Of a stretch of DNA of 64,000 nt, positions 1-8,296 are shown piece after piece. A program made the position numbers and the translations under genes. Location of the stretch: positions 2,666,001-2,730,000 of the forward strand of contig NZ_LT629742.1 in assembly GCF_900104895.1 (NCBI RefSeq), in the 5' to 3' direction. Numbering within the stretch: the first letter of the stretch is position 1; each line of letters starts with the position of its first letter. The notes beneath the pieces were generated by a model that was not told the DNA's origin, did not search any database, and was given only the letters and a program-made list of their open reading frames with translations. The DNA comes from Microterricola viridarii (lineage in GTDB: Bacteria; Actinomycetota; Actinomycetes; Actinomycetales; Microbacteriaceae).

Positions 1-1
1 G

Positions 2-952
2 CTCGCCTTCGCCTGGGCGGCCTTCGCCCCCGTACCCGATCTGGCGCTGCTCGGCGTCGCCTTCCTCGTCGGCGCCACCGCACCCCAGGTGTCGCCGCTC
101 TCGCGCAGCCGCCTGGTGGGCATCATCCAGACGGCGCTGCCCCGCGGCGTCCGGGCGAAGACCCTGAACGGCACGATGGCCTACGAGTCTGCCGCTGACG
201 AGATCGTCTTCGTGTTCGGCCCGGTCATCGTCGGACTGCTCGCGACGACCATGAATCCGGCCGCACCGATCATTGGCGCCGCCGTGCTGACCCTCATCTT
301 CGTGACCGCCTTCGCCTTCCACAAGAGCTCGCGCGTCGCCTCCGACGCCCAGACCACGGATGCCGCCGCCCGGGCGCCGTTCCGCGAGCTGCTGAAGCCG
401 CGGATGCTCGTGCTCGTGCTCGGCGTTCTGGGCATGGGATTCTTCTTCGGCGCCATGCTCACTGCGCTCACCGCGTTCATGGACGAGGTCGCGCGCCCCG
501 AGGAGGCCGGCGTGCTCTACGGGGTGATGGGCATCGGTTCGGCGATCCTCGCCCTCAGCGCGGCCGCCTTCTCCCCCCGCTTCTCGATGCGGGCCCGCTG
601 GCTCGTCTTCTCGCTGGCCCTCGTGGCCGGCGCGGTCATCGCGGCATCCGCCACCACCATCCCCGTCATGATCCTCGCGCTGGCCCTCGGCGGCATCGGC
701 GTCGGGCCGACCCTGGTGACGATCTACGGGCTCGTCGCGGCGCGCACCCCCGCTGGCCGTTCGGCCACGGCCATGACGATCGCGGGCTCGGCGATCATCG
801 TCGGACAGGCATCTTCCTCGGCATTCGTGGGGATCCTCGCCGAGGATGCCGGCGCACAGCTCGCGCTGCTCGTGCCGCTCGCCGCCGCCCTGGTGGTGCT
901 CCTCGCGGGCGCGACCAACTGGGTCATCAGCTCGCGGGACGCGACGCGCTGA
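2..952 (+). CDS. MFS transporter, C-terminal part (5' end outside window)
   Basis: The frame is open from the window edge, so the N-terminus is missing and 316 residues are visible. They contain about eight to nine hydrophobic segments separated by short basic loops, which fits the C-terminal two thirds of a 12-helix major facilitator permease of the inner membrane. The stretch TAPQVSPLSRSRLVGI near the start is a loop seen in actinobacterial MFS_1 proteins. A long hydrophilic loop around KSSRVASDAQTTDAAARAP probably links the two six-helix halves. Substrate cannot be told; a drug or metabolite exporter is most likely. The next gene starts 78 bases downstream with its own ribosome binding site, so co-transcription is possible but not required. 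Confidence 0.8.
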   Translation, partial: LAFAWAAFAPVPDLALLGVAFLVGATAPQVSPLSRSRLVGIIQTALPRGVRAKTLNGTMAYESAADEIVFVFGPVIVGLLATTMNPAAPIIGAAVLTLIFVTAFAFHKSSRVASDAQTTDAAARAPFRELLKPRMLVLVLGVLGMGFFFGAMLTALTAFMDEVARPEEAGVLYGVMGIGSAILALSAAAFSPRFSMRARWLVFSLALVAGAVIAASATTIPVMILALALGGIGVGPTLVTIYGLVAARTPAGRSATAMTIAGSAIIVGQASSSAFVGILAEDAGAQLALLVPLAAALVVLLAGATNWVISSRDATR

Positions 953-1030
953 GGGTACAGCGAACCCGCAACACACTCCCACTTCATCCCCAGCGGCTCG
1001 GCTCACGATCAAGAGTGGAGAGGAGCCGCC

Positions 1031-1462
1031 ATGTCCGAGCGACCCCAAAACTGGACCCAGATGATCATCGACGAGTTCCGGGCGAACAACGGCACCGTGA
1101 CAACGGCCGGGTTCGGGCGGAGACTCGTGCTGCTGCATCAGCGCGGCGCTCAGACCGGTGTCGAGCGCATCACTCCGGTGACCGGCATCCGCAGCGACGA
1201 GAACACGTGGCTGGTGGCGGCGTCCCAGAGCGGATCCTCGAAGAACCCGCACTGGTACTACAACCTGCGCGCCCACCCCGATGTGATGATCGAGACGCCG
1301 GATGCCGGGATCGTGCCCGTGCGGGCACGCGAACTGCCCCGCGCCGAGCGGGATGCGGCCTGGCCGCTGTTTGTGGCGGCGAATCCCGCCTTCGCCGAGT
1401 ATGAGCACCGCACGAGTCGTGTCATCCCCGTGTTCTCGCTGACCCGGCGGCGCGGGGCCTGA
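1031..1462 (+). CDS. Nitroreductase/quinone reductase family protein (Ddn-like, F420-dependent type)
   Basis: A 143-residue single-domain protein of the deazaflavin-dependent nitroreductase family (Pfam F420H2_quin_red, formerly DUF385), typified by mycobacterial Ddn. The core GRRLVLLHQRGAQTG, ITPVTGIRSDENTWLVAASQ and SSKNPHWYYNLRAHPDVMIE matches the split beta-barrel fold that binds the F420 phosphate. Family members transfer hydride from F420H2 to quinones or other acceptors; the substrate here is unknown. The ATG is preceded by GAGAGGAG at good spacing, which fixes the start. No F420 biosynthesis gene is visible in the window, so use of F420 is inferred from family only; some relatives bind FMN or haem. 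Confidence 0.85.
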   Translation: MSERPQNWTQMIIDEFRANNGTVTTAGFGRRLVLLHQRGAQTGVERITPVTGIRSDENTWLVAASQSGSSKNPHWYYNLRAHPDVMIETPDAGIVPVRARELPRAERDAAWPLFVAANPAFAEYEHRTSRVIPVFSLTRRRGA

Positions 1463-1503
1463 CTCGCCCTCGAATGAACCTGTCACAAAAATGACGAAAT
1501 CTC

Positions 1504-1532
1504 TTGTTTTCATCGCAGTGATTGACTAGAAT
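1504..1532 (+). promoter_or_regulatory. Leaderless promoter of the DUF222-HNH gene
   Basis: TTGTTT at 1504-1509 and TAGAAT at 1527-1532 are separated by 17 bases. The ATG at 1539 lies six bases after the -10 box and has no Shine-Dalgarno sequence, so the transcript probably begins at the start codon. The surrounding DNA is AT-rich compared with the rest of the window. Confidence 0.65.
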
Positions 1533-1538
1533 TGGGGC

Positions 1539-2948
1539 ATGCGCAGAAGCATGAAAACCCCGGTCGAGAACCCTTTCTGTGATCCCGGAGCACCGCTTCT
1601 GGAGGATGAGTTGCCGCCCGATCCTGACTGGGCATATCTGGACTCTCCGTGGCCTTCCGCCCCCGTCGAATCCTCGCCCGTTCTGGTCTCCCCGGTGGAG
1701 TCCGTCGGGTACGCGATCGACTCCGCACTGGAGGCCCAGCACGCCGGGAACCGGGCCATGGCCAGCCAGCTGGCCGCCCTCGCCGCCGTGCTGAACACCA
1801 GCCGGGCCCATCTGTCCGTCTACCTGCAGCCCGGCGGCCTGGCCGAACCGGATGCGGTCGAGCTGACCGCCCGCGCCGCCGCCCTGGACGCCGCCCTGCA
1901 GCTGAACCTCACCCCGAACCAGGTCCGTGACCGCGCCTACGAGGGCCAACTCCTGCAAGAGAAACTGCCGGCGTTCTGGGAACTGTTCCAGCTCGGCCTG
2001 ACCAGCTACGCCCACGCCCAGGCCGCCGTCCAGTTCGCGAACGGACTGGATGAGCCGGACGCGGTCACTGAGTACGACAGCACCCTCGCTGCCGCGGCCC
2101 CCACCCTCACGCCGGCCGCGTTCCGGACGAAGGCCCGCGTTCTGCAACAGCGCCTCCTCGCCGAGCCGCCCGACGCCCGCACCGCCCGCGCCCTGACGGA
2201 ACGCCGGGTGTGGGTGGAGCCCGCCGAGGACGGCATGGCCTGGCTGCACGCCCTGATCAGCGCCCCCGACGCCATCCGCGTCAAGGCCCGGCTGAACTCC
2301 ACCGCCCGCAACGTCGAGAAGAAGCAGAAGCAGGCTGATCGCATCGCGCGGGAGGCGGGAACCACCCGCGCGCCGCGGCGCACCCGGCCGCAGATCCGGG
2401 CGGACCTGGCCGTGGCCTGGCTGGCCGGGGACGGCACCCCGACCGCCGCGAAGGTCCGGCCCATCCTGCTCGTGCCGATCCTCAGCATGCTCGGCACAGT
2501 GGGCCCGGACGGAGAACTGCCGGTGCTGCACGGCTACGGCCCGATCGACCCGGCCACCGCCGCGAGGCTCTTCGACGACGCCCCCGCCTTCCGCAGGATC
2601 GGCACCGACCCGATCAGCGGCGAGATCCTCGACCTGGACCGCACCACGTACCGGCCCACGAAGGCGCAGCGGGACTGGCTCACCGTCAAGTACGGCCGCT
2701 GCGCCAGGCCCGGCTGCGACTGCGACGCCGCCACCGCCGACATCGACCACCTCCGGGAATGGGCCCGCGACCACGGGCCCACCGACATCCGAAACCTGAT
2801 CCCGCTCTGTCCTCCAGAGCACCGGCTGAAAACCCTCACCAAGATCCGCATCAGCCGCGACGACGGCGACTCACTCACCATCCACACCCCCACCGGCTAC
2901 AGCGCCCGCTACACGCCGACCGCCTACCCCGACGACCCCGCCTTCTAG
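1539..2948 (+). CDS. DUF222 / HNH endonuclease signature motif protein (13E12-repeat family)
   Basis: A 469-residue protein with the usual layout of this multicopy actinobacterial family: a helical DUF222 region (about residues 60-350) and a C-terminal HNH nuclease domain. The HNH domain starts near residue 388 with CARPGCDCDAATADIDH, followed by RNLIPLCPPEHRLKT; the DIDH pair and the following Asn and His are the expected metal and catalytic residues, so the nuclease looks intact. The biological role of the family is unknown, although in mycobacteria members (13E12) are repeated in the genome and coincide with phage integration sites. The start follows a leaderless promoter. Immediately downstream lies a nested tandem repeat array that may be related to it. 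Confidence 0.88.
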   Translation: MRRSMKTPVENPFCDPGAPLLEDELPPDPDWAYLDSPWPSAPVESSPVLVSPVESVGYAIDSALEAQHAGNRAMASQLAALAAVLNTSRAHLSVYLQPGGLAEPDAVELTARAAALDAALQLNLTPNQVRDRAYEGQLLQEKLPAFWELFQLGLTSYAHAQAAVQFANGLDEPDAVTEYDSTLAAAAPTLTPAAFRTKARVLQQRLLAEPPDARTARALTERRVWVEPAEDGMAWLHALISAPDAIRVKARLNSTARNVEKKQKQADRIAREAGTTRAPRRTRPQIRADLAVAWLAGDGTPTAAKVRPILLVPILSMLGTVGPDGELPVLHGYGPIDPATAARLFDDAPAFRRIGTDPISGEILDLDRTTYRPTKAQRDWLTVKYGRCARPGCDCDAATADIDHLREWARDHGPTDIRNLIPLCPPEHRLKTLTKIRISRDDGDSLTIHTPTGYSARYTPTAYPDDPAF

Positions 2949-2950
2949 GG

Positions 2951-3768
2951 CAGCGCCCCGCCCCGGTCGTGTCAGGGCTTCGGTCGCTGGCGCTCCCTCC
3001 AGCCGCCGTGCAGATGCACTCCAGCCGCCGTGCAGATGCACTCCAGCCGCCGTGGGGAATCCCGGGCCCGCCTCCTCCCCACGTCGGCTCGCGGGGCCCG
3101 CGCCCTCCCCACGTCGGCTCGAGGGGGCCGCGCCGCGACGAAGGAGCAGCGCAGCCCCCGAAGCCGCGGAGTCAACCCGAAACAGTAGCCCGCAGCACCC
3201 GCCCGCAGCACCCAGCCCCCGGCCGTATCAGGGCTTCGGTCGCTGGCGCTCCCTCCAGCCGACGTGCAGATGCACTCCAGCCGCCGTGCGGAAACCCGGA
3301 CCCACGCCTTCCCCACGCCGACTCGAGGGGCCGCGCCTTCCCCACGTCGGCTCGCGGGGCCCGCGCCCTCCCCACGTCGGCTCGAGGGGGCCGCGCCGCG
3401 ACGAAGGAGCAGCGCAGCCCCCGAAGCCGCGGAGTCAACCGAAAACAGTAGCCCGCAGCACCCGCCAGCAGCGCCCCGCCCCCGGCCGCTCCAGGGCTTC
3501 GGTCGCTGGCGCTCCCTCCAGCCGACGTGCAGATGCACTCCAGCCGCCGTGGGGAAACCCGGGCCCGCCTCTCCCCACGTCGGCTCGAGGGGGCCGCGCC
3601 GTGACGAAGGAGCAGCGCAGCCCCCGAAGCCGCGGAGTCAACCCAAAACCGTAGCCCGCAGCACCCGCCAGCAGCACCCAGCCCCCGGCCGTGTCAGGGC
3701 TTCGGTCGCTGGCGCTCCCTCCAGCCGCCGTGCAGATGCACTCCAGCCGCCGCGGGGAATCGCGGGGA
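2951..3768. repeat. Nested tandem repeat array (about 3.5 units of 200-263 bp)
   Basis: Four copies of a block beginning CAGGGCTTCGGTCGCTGGCG start at 2973, 3229, 3492 and 3695, giving periods of 256, 263 and 203 bp. Each unit has three parts. The first is 22-bp modules built on GTGCAGATGCAC (an inverted repeat) and CCAGCCGCC. The second is one to three modules containing CCCCACGTCGGCTCG. The third is a conserved tail around GACGAAGGAGCAGCGCAGCC and GGAGTCAACC. Differences in unit length come from differing numbers of the CCCCACGTCGG module (two, three, one). The last unit is truncated at the GNAT stop codon. The array sits between the 3' ends of two converging genes. The reading frames that cross it are artefacts of GC-rich repeats. 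Confidence 0.92.
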
Positions 3769-3772
3769 AACG

Positions 3773-4258
3773 CTACGCGGCGGCGCCTCGGCGGGCCAGG
3801 GCCTCGCCGTCCAGGCGGAACCGCGTCCACTCGTCCATTCCCACGGCGCCGAGCGCGCGGTAGAAGCCGATGGCCGGTTCGTTCCAGTCGAGCACGTCCC
3901 ACTCCAGCCGGGCGTAGCCGCGCTCCACGCACAGGGCGGCCAGGTTCAGCAGCAGTGCCTTGCCGAGACCCCGGCTGCGATACTCGGGGCTGACGTAGAG
4001 GTCCTCCAGGTGGATGCCGTGCACGCCCTCCCACGTGGAGAAGGTCAGGTACCAGATCGAGATCCCGGCCAGCTCGCCCGGCCGGTCGCCGTCGACGACG
4101 TGCGCGAAGACCATCGGGTTCTCTCCGAACAGCGCCCGCTGCAGGGATTCCTCCGTGGCGACGACGGCATCCGGCTCCTTCTCGTAGACCGCCAATTCGA
4201 CGATCAGCCGCAGGATCTCGGCGATATCGGATGGGGTAGCAGGGCGCAGAGAACTCAT
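3773..4258 (-). CDS. GNAT family N-acetyltransferase (SSAT-like)
   Basis: A 161-residue acetyltransferase. The acetyl-CoA site is visible as LYVSPEYRSRGLGKALL (the R-G-x-G-K/A P-loop), and the C-terminal segment WDVLDWNEPAIGFYRALGA is typical of spermidine/spermine acetyltransferase-like members. Family knowledge gives transfer of an acetyl group to an amine; the true substrate (polyamine or amino-acid-like) is not known. An upstream ATG in the same frame exists at 4375, but the ATG at 4258 lies six bases after a TACGCT box on the minus strand and begins the conserved domain (MSSLRPATPSD), so it is preferred. The 3' end abuts the tandem-repeat array. Confidence 0.86.
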   Translation of the reverse strand: MSSLRPATPSDIAEILRLIVELAVYEKEPDAVVATEESLQRALFGENPMVFAHVVDGDRPGELAGISIWYLTFSTWEGVHGIHLEDLYVSPEYRSRGLGKALLLNLAALCVERGYARLEWDVLDWNEPAIGFYRALGAVGMDEWTRFRLDGEALARRGAAA

Positions 4259-4337
4259 GCATTCAGCGTAGCGGCGCGCTGTGACCGATCCGATCCGTGC
4301 AGCCCCACTCAGAACGCGCTGCCAGAACGCGCTGCGC

Positions 4338-6992
4338 CTATTCGAGCGCCTCGAGCGCGACGGCAACGTCGTCACGGGAGCCGATCTGCAACTTGAGCAG
4401 CACCTTGGCCGCGTGGCTCTCGACGGTGCGCTTGGAGATGGAGAGGCGCCGTGCGATCTGGGCGTTCGAGAAGCCGAGCGCCAGCAACTCGGCGAGCTGC
4501 TGCTCGCGGGCGGTGAGCCCGCTGAGGGCCTGGCCGGAGGGGATCACCAGTCCGCGCCGCGCCAGGGCCCGCGCGGCCGACCCAGTCGAGCGGGCGCCAC
4601 CGGCCGCGATGTGCTCGCAGCTCGCCAACAGCAACGCTGCCAGCGGCGCGTCGATCCGGTTGGCCAGCTCCCGCGCGCGTGCCTCGTCATCCGGGTTCAA
4701 CCCACCGCCCGTGCACAGCGCGACGGCGTGCAGCGCACGCAACTCCATCAACGCGAACCCGCGCTCGCGGGCGAGCTCGGCGAGGGCCGTTGCCTCGGCC
4801 AGCTCCTCGCCTCCCGGCGCGTAGAGCGCGGCGAGCAGCAGGTTGTAGCGGGCCGGCAGCTCGAGCAGCCGGCTGGAGCGCTCACCGAGCGCCTCGAACT
4901 GAGCCCGGGTGCCGGCCGAGCCCTCGTGGTCGCCGGTCGCGGCCTGCGCCAGCGCCAGCGACGCGAGCAGGAGGCCCTCCGAGCCGGTGCCGGTGAAGTC
5001 GTCGAGCTCGGCGCAGGCGATGCTGAGGTTGCGGACCGCGCCCTGCCACTCGCCCTGGCTGATCGCCAGCAGCCCGCGGCCGAACGCAACGAGCGTGTTG
5101 CGCACCCGCACATGGCCGGGATTGCGGTCCATGGCGACGTTGAGGAAGCCGTAGATGATGCTCGCCTCGCGGGTGTTGCCGGTGAACAGGTCGGCCAGGC
5201 ACCACGCGCCGACCATGTCGCCGACGGCCAGCGGATGCCGCCTGATCGACCGCATCGCCAGGCCGAGCTGTTGCCGGCCGACCGCTCTGGCACGCTTGGT
5301 CTCGCCGCGCTGGGCGAGCGAGATCACCAGCGTCGAGGCCAGCGGGAGGAAATCGGCGGAGGAGTGCATCGCCGCATACAACTCGCTCTGCAGGCGGACC
5401 GACTCGGTCATCTGACCCGCGTAGCTCAGGTAGATTCCCCGGGCGATCGCGAGGCGCCGAACGGAGTGGGCCTCGGCCGATTCCGCTTCGGCCAGGCGCT
5501 CGGCCCAGTCCAGCGTGCGGAGCGCGTCGCGCCAGTTGCCCTGCGGGAGCACGAGGGCGTCGGCCACGACGAGGGCGTGCCCGATGGCCAGCTCGGCCCG
5601 GGCGGCACTGGCCGGCATCCGCTCGATGATCTCGCGTGCGCTGGCCGCATCGGACAGCACCGCGTTCGGGGCATTGCTGAAGCGGTGCGCCTCGATGCGG
5701 TTGTTCAGGGCGGCCACCCGCACGGCGTCATCCGCGGCCGGGTGCTGGATCAGGGCAGAGTCGAGCAGGATCCGGAACTCGTGGTCGGCCAGCTGCTCGA
5801 CCAGGGCGAAGGCCCGCTGCAGGATGTCGATCGGCACGGCGCAGCCGCCGCCGATTCCCCACGACACGAGCGAGAGCAGCTCGGAGCTCTCGCCGTTCCA
5901 GCGGGACGGCGTCGCACCGCTCCCCTGCGCGAGCGCGGCATCGTACATGGCACGGAGGCGGGCCATCCGCTGCACAGGGCGCACCAACGCGGCCATCACC
6001 TCGCCGGAGAGCGGGTGGGCGACCGTCGCGACGACCGTGCGGCTGTTGTCGTGCATCCCGTGGAAGGCGACGAGGCCGTCCACGGCGAGCTCGTCGAGCA
6101 CGGCCGGCTCGAACTGGGTGCTGAGCAGTGCGAGCGACACGGGCGCGCAGAGCGCGATCGTCTCGAAGGCCGCCAACTTCTCCGGCGTGAGCTGGGCAAG
6201 CTCCGAGCGCAGGATGTCGCCGAGCGAGGTGTCCGCGGGGAACGGCCGCCGCCAGACCCACAGGCCCTGTCGAAGCTCCAGCGCCTCGGAGCGTTCCAGG
6301 CTGCGCAACAGCTCGATCAGGAACAGGGCGTTGCCGCCCGTCGCCTCGGCCAGTCGCTGCACGGCATCGGGGGCGAGCAGCTTCGGCGCCAGCAACTGCC
6401 CCGCGATCTGGGCGATCTCTGCACGGGTCAGCTCGGGAACATCGATGCGGGCGAGGATCCCGTCCCGCCAGGCGCGGGTGAGCGCGGGGGTGAGCCCGGG
6501 GGTGCTGCGACAGCTGAGCACGACGCGCACATCGGTGCGGGAGAGCAGGTACTCGACGACGAGCGAACTGAGGTTGTCGAGCAGCGGGACGTCATCGATC
6601 ATGATCACGAGCTGCGCCGGGCCGGGCTTGCGGCCACCGTTTGCGCCGACGTGTTCGAGGCAGGCTTTCACGAGGGCCTGCGCGATCCGGTCCGGGCTCT
6701 CGCCGGCCAGCGCGTCGTAGTCGCGCAGCGCGGGAATGAAGACGGCCAGCGGCGACTGCCTGGTCGCAGTGGTGGCCGCGAAGTGCACAGCGTGGAGTGC
6801 CGGATTCTCGCCGGTGAGCCGCACCAGGGCGTGCACGCCGAGCGCCGTCTTGCCGGCGCCCCCGGCGCCGAGGAGCACGACGTTGCTGCCCGGCGCACCG
6901 AGTGCCGCCGTGACCTCGGCGCTCAGCTCGCTGCGCCCCCAGAACTGCGAGACGCGCTCCAGCGCCATCGACCAGCGCATCGACCCCATCAT
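4338..6992 (-). CDS. LuxR family transcriptional regulator, large ATP-binding (LAL) type
   Basis: An 884-residue regulator with an N-terminal STAND/AAA ATPase and a C-terminal LuxR DNA-binding domain. The Walker A motif GAGGAGKT is at about residue 35 and Walker B is VIMIDD. The middle is a helical repeat region, and the last 65 residues (LTAREQQLAELLALGFSNAQIARRLSISKRTVESH) form a complete LuxR helix-turn-helix. LAL proteins act as ATP-dependent activators of sugar or secondary-metabolite genes; the ligand here is unknown. The chosen ATG is preceded by GGAG at suitable distance, while the longer frame reaching 7085 has no supporting signal. It is transcribed divergently from the RpiR regulator across a 331-base gap. 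Confidence 0.88.
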   Translation of the reverse strand: MMGSMRWSMALERVSQFWGRSELSAEVTAALGAPGSNVVLLGAGGAGKTALGVHALVRLTGENPALHAVHFAATTATRQSPLAVFIPALRDYDALAGESPDRIAQALVKACLEHVGANGGRKPGPAQLVIMIDDVPLLDNLSSLVVEYLLSRTDVRVVLSCRSTPGLTPALTRAWRDGILARIDVPELTRAEIAQIAGQLLAPKLLAPDAVQRLAEATGGNALFLIELLRSLERSEALELRQGLWVWRRPFPADTSLGDILRSELAQLTPEKLAAFETIALCAPVSLALLSTQFEPAVLDELAVDGLVAFHGMHDNSRTVVATVAHPLSGEVMAALVRPVQRMARLRAMYDAALAQGSGATPSRWNGESSELLSLVSWGIGGGCAVPIDILQRAFALVEQLADHEFRILLDSALIQHPAADDAVRVAALNNRIEAHRFSNAPNAVLSDAASAREIIERMPASAARAELAIGHALVVADALVLPQGNWRDALRTLDWAERLAEAESAEAHSVRRLAIARGIYLSYAGQMTESVRLQSELYAAMHSSADFLPLASTLVISLAQRGETKRARAVGRQQLGLAMRSIRRHPLAVGDMVGAWCLADLFTGNTREASIIYGFLNVAMDRNPGHVRVRNTLVAFGRGLLAISQGEWQGAVRNLSIACAELDDFTGTGSEGLLLASLALAQAATGDHEGSAGTRAQFEALGERSSRLLELPARYNLLLAALYAPGGEELAEATALAELARERGFALMELRALHAVALCTGGGLNPDDEARARELANRIDAPLAALLLASCEHIAAGGARSTGSAARALARRGLVIPSGQALSGLTAREQQLAELLALGFSNAQIARRLSISKRTVESHAAKVLLKLQIGSRDDVAVALEALE

Positions 6993-7323
6993 GGGCGATC
7001 TCCGACAGTCATTTCCGCTCGCACAACCACGCACTCCGCCCGACAGGCGAAATACCTGCGGTTCCAGAGTAGAAGACGAGTACACCCCCAGTGCTCGAGT
7101 GCGGGCCCTGCGCCGCGCTCCGCAGCGAATTCACCCCCATTCTGGGGTCCGCACCGCTCTACGGGCAACCAGTCGTGCGCCGGGAATCGCGGCGATAGTC
7201 TTGGTGGGGCACGAAAGTACACGCAGAGTGCACTCTATGTAGCAAAGTTTCTTCTAGTGTTGTCTGCATCGACCAGCGCGCACGCGCCCCGTCGTCACCG
7301 CTCCGTTTCCACCGAGGAGAACC
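6993..7323. other. 331-base divergent intergenic region between LAL and RpiR regulators
   Basis: No gene is supported here. The right half is relatively AT-rich and holds a perfect 12-bp palindrome (annotated separately), followed by the AT-rich stretch TAGCAAAGTTTCTTCTA at about 7240, a rough inverted repeat of the kind bound by RpiR/MurR proteins. The left half has no clear motif beyond the GGAG of the LAL gene. It presumably carries both promoters. Confidence 0.5.
7225..7236. promoter_or_regulatory. Perfect palindrome AGAGTGCACTCT, candidate operator
   Basis: A 12-bp perfect inverted repeat about 88 bases before the RpiR-type regulator gene, in an otherwise non-repetitive intergenic region. 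Its position suits binding by the divergent LAL or by the RpiR protein itself. The assignment to a specific regulator is inference. Confidence 0.4.
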
Positions 7324-8226
7324 ATGCCAGCATCCGAAGCCCGCACCGCGGTCGCCACGGAGCGCGCCGTGCTCGTGCGCATGCGCGCCGTGCTGCCCGA
7401 GCTGCGCCCGAGCGAACAGCGCATTGCCGCGCTGTTCCTCGCCGACCCCGGCGCGATCGCCGAACTCTCCATCGGCGAGCTGGCCGCCCGCAGCGACACC
7501 TCGACCACCTCGGTCGTGCGCTTCTGCAAGCGCATGGGCTACGGCCATCTCAAAGGGCTGCGCATGGACGTACTGCGCGATGTGGCACGCGAGCGCTTCG
7601 AGACGGCCGGGCTGCCCGAGGTCTCCGGCGACGTCGACCGCGACGACAGCCTGGAGGACATCGTGGCCAAGGTGTCGCTGGCCGAGACACTCTCCATCGC
7701 CGACACGGCGAAGGTGCTCGATGTGCCCGCCCTCCAGGCGGCCGTCGACGCGGTCGGCAGCGCGCACCGGGTCGACGTCTTCGGCCTCGGCGCGAGCTCC
7801 TTCGTCGGCCTTGACCTGCAGCAGAAGCTCACCCGCATCGGGCGCACCGCCCTGAACTGGTCGGACTCGCACGCGGCGTGGACCTCGGCGACGACCATGC
7901 GCAGCGGGGCCGTCGCCATCGCCGTCTCGCACAGCGGCAGCACCGTCGACACCGTCGAGTTCCTCTCCATCGCCCGGGCCGCGGGGGCGACCACCATCGC
8001 CATCACCAACCATGAGGGCTCGCCGATCGTCGAGCACGCCGACATCGTGCTCACGACTGCGGCCCGCGAGTCCGTGTTCCGCTCGGGCGCGCTCGGCAGC
8101 CGCATCGCCCAGCTCATGGTCGTCGACTGCATCTTCATCGGCGTGGCCCAGGCCAGCTATGAGGAGTCGATGGAGGCCATCCGCAACACGTACGCGGTCG
8201 TGCACAACCTCCGCACCCGGCGCTAA
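7324..8226 (+). CDS. MurR/RpiR family transcriptional regulator
   Basis: A 300-residue regulator with an N-terminal HTH_6 domain (about residues 15-95; FLADPGAIAELSIGELAARSDTSTTSVVRFCKRMGYGHLKGLR) and a C-terminal SIS sugar-phosphate isomerase-like domain (about 130-260; GLGASSFVGLDLQQKL and AIAVSHSGSTVDT). SIS domains of this family bind phosphosugars such as N-acetylmuramate-6-phosphate or glucose-6-phosphate and modulate DNA binding. The ATG follows GAGGAGAACC, a strong ribosome binding site. The next gene, a FAD/Fe-S dehydrogenase, starts 70 bases downstream on the same strand, so this regulator may control lactate or glycolate oxidation rather than sugar catabolism; that link is inferred from position. 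Confidence 0.9.
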   Translation: MPASEARTAVATERAVLVRMRAVLPELRPSEQRIAALFLADPGAIAELSIGELAARSDTSTTSVVRFCKRMGYGHLKGLRMDVLRDVARERFETAGLPEVSGDVDRDDSLEDIVAKVSLAETLSIADTAKVLDVPALQAAVDAVGSAHRVDVFGLGASSFVGLDLQQKLTRIGRTALNWSDSHAAWTSATTMRSGAVAIAVSHSGSTVDTVEFLSIARAAGATTIAITNHEGSPIVEHADIVLTTAARESVFRSGALGSRIAQLMVVDCIFIGVAQASYEESMEAIRNTYAVVHNLRTRR

Positions 8227-8296
8227 TGAGCATCTCGGCCCGGCCCCGCACACCGTCCCCCAGTCAGCCCCGCACATCGTCAGGAATCCCCCTCGC

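Noticed and set aside
1539-2948. Phage or integrative-element remnant around the HNH gene
   Set aside because: No integrase, att-like direct repeats, tRNA gene or phage structural genes are visible; DUF222-HNH proteins are ordinary chromosomal genes in this group.
2951-3768. CRISPR array
   Set aside because: Units are over 200 bp with no unique spacers between short identical repeats, and no cas genes are present.
2759-3863. Pro/Arg/Ser-rich reading frames across the repeat array, including an extension of the GNAT gene
   Set aside because: All three frames on both strands stay open because of the repeats, and the peptides are only translated repeat. None has a ribosome binding site or homology that I recognise.
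4281-7814. Very long open frame on the plus strand opposite the LAL regulator
   Set aside because: It is Arg/Gln/Gly/His-rich without any domain, runs antisense to a protein with clear Walker and LuxR motifs, and continues into the RpiR gene. High GC content creates such open frames.
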